Source of the DNA: an uncultured Eubacteriales bacterium
Lineage (GTDB): Bacteria > Bacillota > Clostridia > Christensenellales > Aristaeellaceae
DNA: 8,045 bases
NCBI GenBank assembly: GCA_944353735.1
Contig: CALVPU010000051.1
Span: 1 to 8,045 of the forward strand
Direction of reading: 5' to 3'
The position numbers were made by a program, and so were the translations under genes. How positions within the stretch are numbered: position 1 is the stretch's first letter; every line of letters starts with the position of its first letter. Positions 1 to 6,003 of this stretch are shown piece by piece. The notes below the pieces were generated by a model that saw only the letters and a program-made list of their open reading frames with translations, did not search any database and was not told the DNA's origin.

Positions 1-1970
1 AGGCACCCACGCAGGTATCGACGCAGGCGCCCACGCAGGAACCGACGCAGGCGCCCACCCAGGAACCGACGCAGGCGCCGACGCAGGAACCGACACAAAT
101 CCCGACGCAGGCGCCCACGCAGGCGCCGGACGCTGGTCCTACCGCCGCGCCAAGTGCCAGCGCGTCGCCCACGCCCGCTCCGACGGCGAGCGTGGAATCC
201 GGCGCGAGCTCGTCGCCCGTCCCCACGGCGAGTCCGGACCCGATGGCGTCGCCGAGCCTCGAGCCGTCCGCCAGTCCGGAACCGACGCCGGCGGTCATCC
301 CCGACGACGCCGAGGCATGGATGGAGACGGAGGGTGGCGTCGCCTTCGGCACGCTGGCGGAGATGATCGCGCTGGCGCAGCCGGGCGCGGAGATCGCGCT
401 GCACACCGTGGAACCGATGTTTGTGGAGAAAGCGCCGCTGAAGAAGCTGTCGCAGCTGCGGCTTGTGCTCGACGCGCAGGTCTTTGCCGGCGCGCCGTTC
501 CGCATCGCCTGTTCGCTGGAGGACCCGCGGCGGGTGGAAGCGCCGGAGGAGCTGGACATGGCGGCGTTCGCGCTCGCCGAGGACGAGGATGTGCTCGACC
601 TGTATTTCTGGGCCGTGCGCGTCGACCCGTCGCCCACGCCGGAACCGGGCGCGGAGGCAGTCATCGGCGTCGAGGCGCAGGGCTATGCCGAAGCGGAGTG
701 GGCCAACGTGCCGCCGGCGTTCACGCTGTCGGGCAAGCCCGAGGAGCCGGGCTGGAGCTATGCGGCGATCGTCTACGACGAGCGCATCGCCGTGCTCTCC
801 GGAAACACCTTTGAGGCAGACGAGGAGGGCGAGTACGCGCTGCGCTTCGCGATCCTTGACCCCATCGGCGACATCGCCGACGTTTCCGAGTCCTACGCAA
901 TCCGTCTGGACCGCACGCCGCCGACGGTCGCTGCCGCGGTGGACGAGGCGATCGATTACACGCTCAACCTCGCCGCCGAGGACGCGCTCTCGGGCGTGGA
1001 GGCGGTGTCGGTCGACGGCGGCGCGGTGTGGCTGACGCCGCAGCCGGACGGCACGTTCGTCTACACCGCGCCGGGCGAAGCGACGCTTGAGCCGGGCATG
1101 GTGCAGGTGCGCGATGCCGCCGGCAACATTTGGCAGTCTGTCGAGAGCTACGCGCTTGCCGCCGTCTCCGCTGGGGACGACTTTGGCGGAGGCGGTGGCG
1201 GCGGAGGCGGAGGCGGCGGTGGAGGCGGCGACGGCACACCCCCGCAGCCGCACGCCAGCGGCGACGGCGAGGAAGAAGCCGCCTACGGCGCGCTGGCGCT
1301 GGAACTGCCCGACGCGCCGATGGAGGTGCTGACGCTGGGCGGCGAGGAGCTGCCGCTGACGCTGGAACTGGCGGCGGCGGAATCCTTTGACATTCCGGAC
1401 GCCTATGTCCCGCAGTTCACCGCGGAGCTGACCGTCTGGGCGTCAGAGGACGATTCCGCCGCGCCGCAGGCGGATGAGGGAGCGGAAGCGGAGGATGCGC
1501 CGAAAGCGGACGCCGCGCCGGACACGCTGATCCTCACCGCGGTCGAGGCGCCGGACCTCGGCGACCGCTTCGAGTACCGCTGGCACTTCAACGGCGAGGT
1601 CTGCCGGCTGCTGTCCAACAGCGGCATTCGCTATCTGGCGCTGGCGGTCGGCGACGACATGGCGGCGCTGCCCACCGAAGGCTTCACCGGCGGCACGAAG
1701 TACACCGAGCTGCGCATGCTGGGCGTGTCGGCGCGCAAGTTCGACTATGCGCTGGCGATGATGTTCAACCTCGATCCGGACCGCATTCCGATGCTGTCGG
1801 AGACGGACTTCTCCGATGCCTGCGACATCGCCATCCAGACCGAGGTCGAGGAGATGAAGTACGTGCTCAGCGCCGAGCCGCGCGGAGAGATGTACTATTA
1901 CGGCGTCTGCGTCGGACCGCGCGGCATGCTCGAGGTTCCGTACGGCGCCTACGGCGAAGGCGTTGAGTGA
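1..1970 (+). CDS. Surface protein, 3' part: PTQ-repeat linker, Ig-like segments, poly-Gly tract (5' end outside window)
   Basis: The frame is open from the first complete codon at position 3 to the TGA at 1968-1970, giving 655 residues; the start and any signal peptide lie upstream, so the in-frame ATG at 192 is unlikely to be the real start. In order I see: about ten tetrapeptides of the xPTQ type (residues 1-42); a Ser/Pro/Thr-rich linker (to about 100); a compact segment containing GTLAEMIALAQPGAEI (about 105-205); two Ig-like beta segments (about 235-302 and 305-390) joined at LDRTPP, the second with the pattern AAEDALSGVEAVSVDGG typical of bacterial Ig-like repeats; 15 glycines (395-409); an acidic Ala-rich stretch (about 483-510); and a C-terminal domain (about 515-655) with YRWHFNGE and SGIRYLALAVGDD that I do not recognise. 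No sortase motif or C-terminal membrane anchor follows. The composition suggests a protein displayed in or beyond the cell wall. Exact function is unknown. It is probably co-transcribed with the adaptor gene 38 bp downstream. Confidence 0.85.
   Translation, partial: APTQVSTQAPTQEPTQAPTQEPTQAPTQEPTQIPTQAPTQAPDAGPTAAPSASASPTPAPTASVESGASSSPVPTASPDPMASPSLEPSASPEPTPAVIPDDAEAWMETEGGVAFGTLAEMIALAQPGAEIALHTVEPMFVEKAPLKKLSQLRLVLDAQVFAGAPFRIACSLEDPRRVEAPEELDMAAFALAEDEDVLDLYFWAVRVDPSPTPEPGAEAVIGVEAQGYAEAEWANVPPAFTLSGKPEEPGWSYAAIVYDERIAVLSGNTFEADEEGEYALRFAILDPIGDIADVSESYAIRLDRTPPTVAAAVDEAIDYTLNLAAEDALSGVEAVSVDGGAVWLTPQPDGTFVYTAPGEATLEPGMVQVRDAAGNIWQSVESYALAAVSAGDDFGGGGGGGGGGGGGGGDGTPPQPHASGDGEEEAAYGALALELPDAPMEVLTLGGEELPLTLELAAAESFDIPDAYVPQFTAELTVWASEDDSAAPQADEGAEAEDAPKADAAPDTLILTAVEAPDLGDRFEYRWHFNGEVCRLLSNSGIRYLALAVGDDMAALPTEGFTGGTKYTELRMLGVSARKFDYALAMMFNLDPDRIPMLSETDFSDACDIAIQTEVEEMKYVLSAEPRGEMYYYGVCVGPRGMLEVPYGAYGEGVE
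3..128 (+). repeat. 12-bp in-frame tandem repeat encoding xPTQ tetrapeptides
   Basis: Ten consecutive 12-bp units of the form GCG/GAA-CCx-ACG-CAG encode APTQ, VSTQ, APTQ, EPTQ, APTQ, EPTQ, APTQ, EPTQ, IPTQ and APTQ, ending in AP. The A/E alternation gives a higher-order 24-bp period in the middle. The array probably continues upstream of the window. Such Pro/Thr-rich repeats usually form extended, rigid linkers in Gram-positive surface proteins. The length can change in frame by slippage or unequal recombination. Confidence 0.92.
1185..1229 (+). repeat. Glycine-codon tract (15 consecutive Gly)
   Basis: Fifteen successive GGN codons (mixed GGC, GGA and GGT) encode an uninterrupted glycine run between the second Ig-like segment and the C-terminal domain. 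It is followed by DGTPPQP, which makes a flexible then Pro-containing hinge. Because the codons are mixed it is an imperfect 3-bp repeat; length changes would stay in frame. Confidence 0.93.
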
Positions 1971-1993
1971 ACGCTTTTCCCACAACCACCCGC

Positions 1994-2002
1994 AAAGGAG
2001 GG
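1994..2002 (+). promoter_or_regulatory. Ribosome binding site deciding the adaptor start
   Basis: AAAGGAGGG is close to a perfect Shine-Dalgarno sequence and lies 6 nt before the ATG at 2009. It therefore favours 2009 over the in-frame GTG at 1967, which overlaps the upstream stop codon and has no comparable site. Confidence 0.85.
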
Positions 2003-2008
2003 CTTTGC

Positions 2009-3220
2009 ATGAAATGGTTTCGTGCAGCAGGGCGCGGCGGCATGCGCCGCGCGGCGCTGCTTGCCGCCGCGTTCATGGCGCTGACGTGTACGGCGGCGCA
2101 GGCGGAACTGGCGCTGGCGGGGCGCGTGGTCGCCCGCACCACCGATACCGTCAACGCGCCGTTCGGCGGACTGGTGGACGAGGTCGCCGTGCGCGCGGGC
2201 GACGCCGTGGCGGTGGGCGACTTCGTCGCCGCGCTGGAAACGACCAAGGTCTACGCGCCGGCGGACGGCGTCGTCGGCGGCGTGTTCGCCGAGCCCGGCG
2301 ACGACACCGAGGGCATCGTGGAGCGCTACGGCGCCGTGGCGTACATCGAGCCAACGAACCGCTTTACCGTCTCCGCTTCGACCGAAAAGGCATACAACAG
2401 CAGCGAGACGAAGTACGTCCACATCGGCGAGCGCGTCTACCTCTCCTGCACCAAGGACGGCACCCATACCGGCACCGCCGTGGTGACCTCCGTGGGCGGC
2501 TCCGCCTCCGGCGGCGATGGCGGTTCGTCCGATGGCGGCGATTCCTCCGGCAGCGCGGGCATTACGTCCTATACGCTGGAGGTCACCGGCGGCGAATTCT
2601 ACATGGGCGAGACCGTCGGCATCTTTCGTAGCCGCGATTTCGATTCCAGCTCGCGCATCGGGCGCGGCACGGTGGCGCAGAATGCCGCCATACCGGTCAA
2701 GGGTTCCGGCAGCGTGCTGAAGATGCACGTCTCGCCAGGCGATCCGGTCGAGCGCGGCGAGCTGCGGTTCGAGACGGTCGCCGGTGCGCTCGACGGCCTC
2801 TACGCCGTGGACAACCGCATTGTCTCCAACGTCGCCGGCGTGGTGGCGTCGGTCGACGCCGCGCCCGGTTCCTCCGTCGACAAGGGCGCCAAGCTCATCA
2901 CCGTCTATCCCGCCGGCTCGTTCCAGATCGAGGTGCACGTCTCCGAGCTGGACTTGAGCGCCATCCACGCCGGCGACCGCGTCGCCATCGAGTTTGACTG
3001 GGACGCCGACGGCGCGCACCGCGTCGAGGGCGTGGTGGCGTCGGTGTCGCGCGTCAACGTAGGCAGCGGCGAGGAGGGCGCCAAGGTCGAGGGCGACGCC
3101 GAGTACAGCGCCTATATCGACTTCGAGGCGGACAGCACCGTGCGGCTCGGGCTCTCGGCGATGGTCTACCTCGTCGAGTCCGCGGAGCCAGCCGGCGCGC
3201 CGGAAGCGCCCGCTTCCTGA
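2009..3220 (+). CDS. Exported HlyD/membrane-fusion-type adaptor with duplicated lipoyl-barrel module
   Basis: 403 residues. The ATG at 2009 is chosen for its strong ribosome binding site and because a signal peptide follows at once: basic residues (R5, R9, R13, R14), a hydrophobic core at 15-27 and a likely cut after AQA (residue 32). The rest resembles periplasmic/extracytoplasmic adaptor subunits of efflux and export pumps. Residues about 43-115 are lipoyl-like (APFGGLVDEVAVRAGD, then YAPADGVVGGVFAEPGD); 118-206 are barrel-like; 228-302 are a second lipoyl-like segment (GSVLKMHVSPGDPVERG, then AGVVASVDAAPGSSVDKG); 305-390 are a second barrel (VHVSELDLSAIHAGDRVAIEFD), the most typical HlyD-family stretch. 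A Gly/Ser/Asp-rich loop (163-184) interrupts the first barrel. The long coiled-coil hairpin of classical adaptors is absent. In this family the protein normally bridges a membrane transporter to outer layers; in Gram-positives the partner is often a MacB-type ABC transporter, but none is visible here. No membrane anchor other than the signal segment is seen. The family call is good, the partner unknown. Confidence 0.75.
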   Translation: MKWFRAAGRGGMRRAALLAAAFMALTCTAAQAELALAGRVVARTTDTVNAPFGGLVDEVAVRAGDAVAVGDFVAALETTKVYAPADGVVGGVFAEPGDDTEGIVERYGAVAYIEPTNRFTVSASTEKAYNSSETKYVHIGERVYLSCTKDGTHTGTAVVTSVGGSASGGDGGSSDGGDSSGSAGITSYTLEVTGGEFYMGETVGIFRSRDFDSSSRIGRGTVAQNAAIPVKGSGSVLKMHVSPGDPVERGELRFETVAGALDGLYAVDNRIVSNVAGVVASVDAAPGSSVDKGAKLITVYPAGSFQIEVHVSELDLSAIHAGDRVAIEFDWDADGAHRVEGVVASVSRVNVGSGEEGAKVEGDAEYSAYIDFEADSTVRLGLSAMVYLVESAEPAGAPEAPAS

Positions 3221-3236
3221 CCGTTTCCACCTGGTT

Positions 3237-3422
3237 CGCGGCGGAAAACGTGCCGGCGCTGCCGCTTTCCGACCGCGACCGCCAGATGACATTCCCCGTT
3301 TGACCCGACCACTCCCCGGTCCGCGGCGGAAAACGTGCCGGCGCCCGCCGCTTTCCGACCGCGACCGCCAGATGACCTCCCCCGCCTGACCCGACCACTC
3401 CCCGGTCCGCGGCGGCGCTGCC
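3237..3422. repeat. Intergenic tandem repeat, 85/86-bp unit, two full copies plus a truncated third
   Basis: Copy 1 spans 3237-3321 (85 bp) and copy 2 3322-3407 (86 bp). They are nearly identical over their whole length, with one indel and a few substitutions (for example ATTCCCCGTTTG against CTCCCCCGCCTG). A third start (3408-3422) begins CGCGGCGG, lacks about 12 bases and degenerates. In each full copy GCGGCGG (3238-3244; 3323-3329) can pair with CTGCCGC (3259-3265) or CCGCCGC (3345-3351), a 7-bp stem. The C/T difference keeps pairing as G-U in RNA, and the indel falls in the loop. This repeat fills most of the 238-bp gap between genes; no open frame with a ribosome binding site lies inside it. 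It may be an intergenic repeat family, a processing site or a terminator-like structure; no T-tract follows the stem. Confidence 0.85.
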
Positions 3423-3445
3423 CCGCTGGCCGGAACGCATGAGAA

Positions 3446-3453
3446 AGAGGTGA
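3446..3453 (+). promoter_or_regulatory. Ribosome binding site of the first propeller-SBP gene
   Basis: AGAGGTGA lies 5 nt before the ATG at 3459. An in-frame GTG at 3450 falls inside this site and so cannot be the real start. The paralogue at 6004 has the same AAAGAGGTGAA leader, which supports both starts. Confidence 0.82.
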
Positions 3454-3458
3454 ATTCC

Positions 3459-5687
3459 ATGAAGCGAGCGATCTCGCTGCTGCTCTGCGCGCTGCTGTTG
3501 GCGGCGCTGCCGACGGCGGCGCTTGCCGCGCAGGGCGACGTGCTGCTGCGCTGCGGCGCGCCGGACGACGCGATTCCCGAGAACATTCTCTCGACCTGTC
3601 CCGTTGGAGACACGCTGTACATGCTCGGCGCGAATGGCGGGCTGTACGTCCTCATGCCGGACGCGTCCGAACCGCAGGCGCATGCGCTGACCGGCGACTG
3701 TGCCGGCATGCGGTCCGGCTGTCTGCTCGCGCGCGGCGATCAGCTGCTGTTGCTGGCGCTGTCGGACGGCGGCGCCCAGGTGCAGGCGACGCTGTGCAGT
3801 CTGGAAAACCTCGCGGAGGGCGGCATGCGCGCGAAGCGCATCGCCGATGTCGATCTCGCCGGCGGATTTGCCGTCGGGCGCGCGCTCGCGGTTGGCGATG
3901 CGGCGTTGCTGGTCGTCGACGGCGAGATGGGCGCGCGCCAGCTGCTCCGGCTCGATCTGGGCGACGGATCGACCGCGCCGCCGCAGTGCGAGATCGGCGC
4001 AGTCTATGCCCTCGCGCCGTACACGGATGAGCGCGCGCTGATCTGCGCCGGGCGGCAGGGCGGAGGTTTCCGCTTTCTTGCCTATGATCCGGCGGCGGAC
4101 AGCGCCGATGTCCTCGGCGAAACGGATGCGTGGTCCGGCGCGCTCGCCTGCGACCCGGCGACGGGCGCGGCGTACTGCGCGCGCGATGGAGCGGTCTGCC
4201 CGCTCGACCTCGCGACCGGCGCGCTGGGCGAGGCGGTCGCGACCGCGCCGTCCTCCTCTTCGACGTCGGCGTCGGCGTGGATTTTGCCCTCCGGGCGCTT
4301 CGCCTTTGCGCACATGGATGCCTGCGCGCGGGTTGGGCTGGAAAACGACCTGTTCGCCATGCGGCGGCTGACGGTGCTGGACGAGTCCTACGCCGCGTGC
4401 CTCGACGAAGCCTACTACGCCTTCGCCGGCGCGCACGGCGACGCCGCGGTGACGCTCGTGCACGGCGACACCGGCGACCTGCTCGACAGCATGCTCAGCC
4501 GGGACGCCTCGGTGGACATCTACGTGCTGCCCACGTCGAGCGAGGCGTTTGCCGCGGCGCGGGCGCGCGGATACATGGCGGACCTCAGTCAGAGCCCCGC
4601 GCTGGCGGAACTGGCGCAGCGGCTGTATCCCGGCGTGCGCGAAGGGCTGTCCTCGGACGGCGCGTTCGCGGCGCTGCCGCTGGACGCCTACTTCTGGCAG
4701 ATGCGCGTCAATGAAGATGTGCTGGCGAAGCTCGGGCGGACGCTGGACGACGTGCCGCGCAACTGGTCGGACTTCGTCGACTTCCTGCTCGAGATACAGG
4801 CGGACTTCCCGCAGGACGGTTCGGTGACGCTGATGGATTCGTCCACCAGCGCCGCCGACGCCCGCGAGGCGCTGTTCTACGACATCTTCGGCGCGTACCA
4901 GCGCCTGCTGGCGGAGGACCCGGACGCGGCGGACGCCGAAACGATGACCGGCATTCTCGAGCAGCTCGAGCAGGTGGACTTCGCGCGCATGGGACAGCCG
5001 GCGTCGGACGATGCCGGCGGAACGATGGCTGCAGCCGCCGGCGCGGTCTCTGTGAGCGCGGACGCGGCGCGGCATGACGCCGAATCGGTGCTGCTGACAA
5101 TGAACTCCGGCTGCACACTCGCCGCCATCGACGATGCCGAGGGCGTGCCGCTGGTGATGTCGCTGACGGCGCAGACGCCTGCGCGGCTGGAGATGGAGTG
5201 CTATGCGGCGTTTGTCAACCCCTACAGCGAGGACATGGCGCTGGCGCTGGCGTTCATGGAGGAGTTGGCGCAGCGTCTGCCGCCTGAGGTGAGCTATGCC
5301 GTCTGTGCCGACCTGACCGAACCGGTGCCCGATCCCGATTACGAGCGCCGTCTCGCGGACGCGCAGGCTGAGCTGGAGCGCGCGCGGCAGGCGGCGGCTG
5401 CGGCGGACCCGATCGACCGGCAGGCGCTGGAGGATACGGCGGCGCGCATCGAGCGCTATGTGCAGTCCGTGCAGTCCGAGAAGGACCTCATCTCCGCGGC
5501 GGAGATCGCGTGGTTGCGCGAGCACGCCGGCGGCCTTGCGGTGAAGGGCCCCAATTCGCTCTATGCCGAGGGCGCGGGCGACGCCTACGAGCTCGTGCGC
5601 CAGTACAGCGACGGCAGGATCGACGCCGCGCAGCTGATGAACGCCGTCGAAGGCATGGTGCGCATGATGCTCGCCGAACAGCGCTGA
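3459..5687 (+). CDS. Exported beta-propeller / ABC-type solute-binding protein fusion (copy 1)
   Basis: 742 residues. A signal peptide occupies residues 1-23 (MKRAISLLLCALLLAALPTA, cut after ALA). There is no lipobox, so it is probably released or held by other contacts. Residues 24 to about 300 look like a small beta-propeller: repeated blade-like strands such as VGDTLYMLGANGGLYVL, RFLAYDPAADSADVLG and ACDPATGAAYC followed by PLDLATGALGEAV. From about 302 (RRLTVLDES) to the end is a complete solute-binding domain of about 440 residues, the usual family 1 size. The diagnostic stretches are DASVDIYVL (about 349), RGYMADLSQSPALAELAQ, and RVNEDVLAKLGRTLDDVP followed by NWSDF, which matches the YNxDLFxKxG...P.TWxEF pattern of sugar-type binding proteins. 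FVNPYSEDMALALAFMEELA precedes a charged helical insertion (about 627-678, with PIDRQALE at 651), and the tail NAVEGMVRMMLAEQR is also SBP-like. The ligand is unknown. No permease or ATPase adjoins it, so import, sensing or scaffolding are all possible. The domain calls come from reading the sequence and are untested. Confidence 0.8.
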   Translation: MKRAISLLLCALLLAALPTAALAAQGDVLLRCGAPDDAIPENILSTCPVGDTLYMLGANGGLYVLMPDASEPQAHALTGDCAGMRSGCLLARGDQLLLLALSDGGAQVQATLCSLENLAEGGMRAKRIADVDLAGGFAVGRALAVGDAALLVVDGEMGARQLLRLDLGDGSTAPPQCEIGAVYALAPYTDERALICAGRQGGGFRFLAYDPAADSADVLGETDAWSGALACDPATGAAYCARDGAVCPLDLATGALGEAVATAPSSSSTSASAWILPSGRFAFAHMDACARVGLENDLFAMRRLTVLDESYAACLDEAYYAFAGAHGDAAVTLVHGDTGDLLDSMLSRDASVDIYVLPTSSEAFAAARARGYMADLSQSPALAELAQRLYPGVREGLSSDGAFAALPLDAYFWQMRVNEDVLAKLGRTLDDVPRNWSDFVDFLLEIQADFPQDGSVTLMDSSTSAADAREALFYDIFGAYQRLLAEDPDAADAETMTGILEQLEQVDFARMGQPASDDAGGTMAAAAGAVSVSADAARHDAESVLLTMNSGCTLAAIDDAEGVPLVMSLTAQTPARLEMECYAAFVNPYSEDMALALAFMEELAQRLPPEVSYAVCADLTEPVPDPDYERRLADAQAELERARQAAAAADPIDRQALEDTAARIERYVQSVQSEKDLISAAEIAWLREHAGGLAVKGPNSLYAEGAGDAYELVRQYSDGRIDAAQLMNAVEGMVRMMLAEQR

Positions 5688-5703
5688 CGGCGCGGGCGCG
5701 CCG
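5688..5703 (+). other. GC-only hairpin directly after the stop codon
   Basis: CGGCGCG-GG-CGCGCCG is a perfect inverted repeat that begins at the base after the TGA. It can form about a 6-bp stem with a 4-nt loop. No T-run follows (the next bases are GCGGCGGGAAAAC), so it is not a classical intrinsic terminator, although a 3'-end stabiliser or weak terminator is possible. In DNA this GC-rich, chance inverted repeats are common. Confidence 0.3.
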
Positions 5704-5989
5704 GCGGCGGGAAAACTGCGCCGGGAACAAAGCTGGTGCGCCCTGCCGAGTTCCGCGCATGCCGCTTCCGAAAAGCGCGCGGGCGCGCCGGATCATGCGG
5801 GCGGCATTGCATCGCAACGATGGTTTTCCCGTGCGGCGGCGCGCATTGCGTCCTGTCGGGACGGCGCGGCGCATATTTTCCGAAGTGGACGGGCGCGTGT
5901 GCGCGGTTCTGCGCGTTCCGGCGCGCACGCCGGCGAAAGATTTGAAGACAAGTGCGCTGCCCGCGGCGAAAGGCTTGCGGGCGGCGGAA
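5704..5989. other. Non-coding gap between the two paralogues
   Basis: I see no gene here. Open frames crossing it are Arg-rich, lack ribosome binding sites and do not resemble protein. It holds a second copy of the 14-bp string CGCGGGCGCGCCGG (5778-5791; the first copy is at 5691-5704) and small inverted repeats at 5849-5863 (CGTCC-TGTCG-GGACG) and 5918-5933. The most AT-rich patch, CATATTTTCC near 5872-5881, could belong to a promoter for the downstream gene, but I find no well-spaced -35 box. The gap is longer than that of a tightly packed operon, so separate transcription of the second paralogue is plausible. Confidence 0.55.
5918..5933. other. Perfect 6-bp GC hairpin upstream of the second paralogue
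   Basis: CCGGCG-CGCA-CGCCGG forms a six-pair, all-G/C stem with a four-base loop, about 70 bases before the ATG at 6004. There is no T-tract after it (CGAAAGATTTG follows). It could be an attenuating or stabilising leader structure, or chance in GC-rich DNA. Confidence 0.3.
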
Positions 5990-5997
5990 AGAGGTGA
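5990..5997 (+). promoter_or_regulatory. Ribosome binding site of the second propeller-SBP gene
   Basis: AGAGGTGA sits 6 nt before the ATG at 6004. It is the same sequence as the site of the upstream paralogue and fixes the start of this gene. Confidence 0.82.
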
Positions 5998-6003
5998 AAG
6001 GAT

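Noticed and set aside
3..128. CRISPR-like array from the regular repeats at the window start
   Set aside because: The 12-bp units are contiguous without spacers and encode xPTQ in frame with a long gene.
1967..2008. Upstream GTG start for the adaptor, overlapping the previous stop codon
   Set aside because: It would add 14 non-signal residues before the signal peptide; the strong AAAGGAGGG site 6 nt before the ATG at 2009 decides the start.
2237..2249. ETTK in the adaptor as a lipoyl or biotin attachment lysine
   Set aside because: The hairpin after K80 is shorter than in true carrier domains (AP follows three residues later rather than about seven), and the second module has no lysine at the matching point; the fold resembles a lipoyl domain but modification is not supported.
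3237..3422. CRISPR or insertion sequence remnant in the intergenic repeat
   Set aside because: There are only two full head-to-tail copies, with no unique spacers, terminal inverted repeats or transposase fragment.
1949..3709. Long minus-strand open frame (586 codons) across the adaptor gene and the intergenic repeat
   Set aside because: It is rich in Arg, Gly and His with no ribosome binding site or family motif and runs antisense to clear genes; long shadow frames are expected in DNA with high third-position GC.
3054..5525. Minus-strand open frame of 823 codons opposite the first propeller-SBP gene
   Set aside because: The translation is Arg/His/Gln-rich and low-complexity, while the opposite strand has a signal peptide, a good ribosome binding site and a full-length paralogue.
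5736..5945. Small plus-strand frame in the gap between the paralogues
   Set aside because: It is Arg/Cys-rich, has no convincing ribosome binding site and no protein-like pattern.
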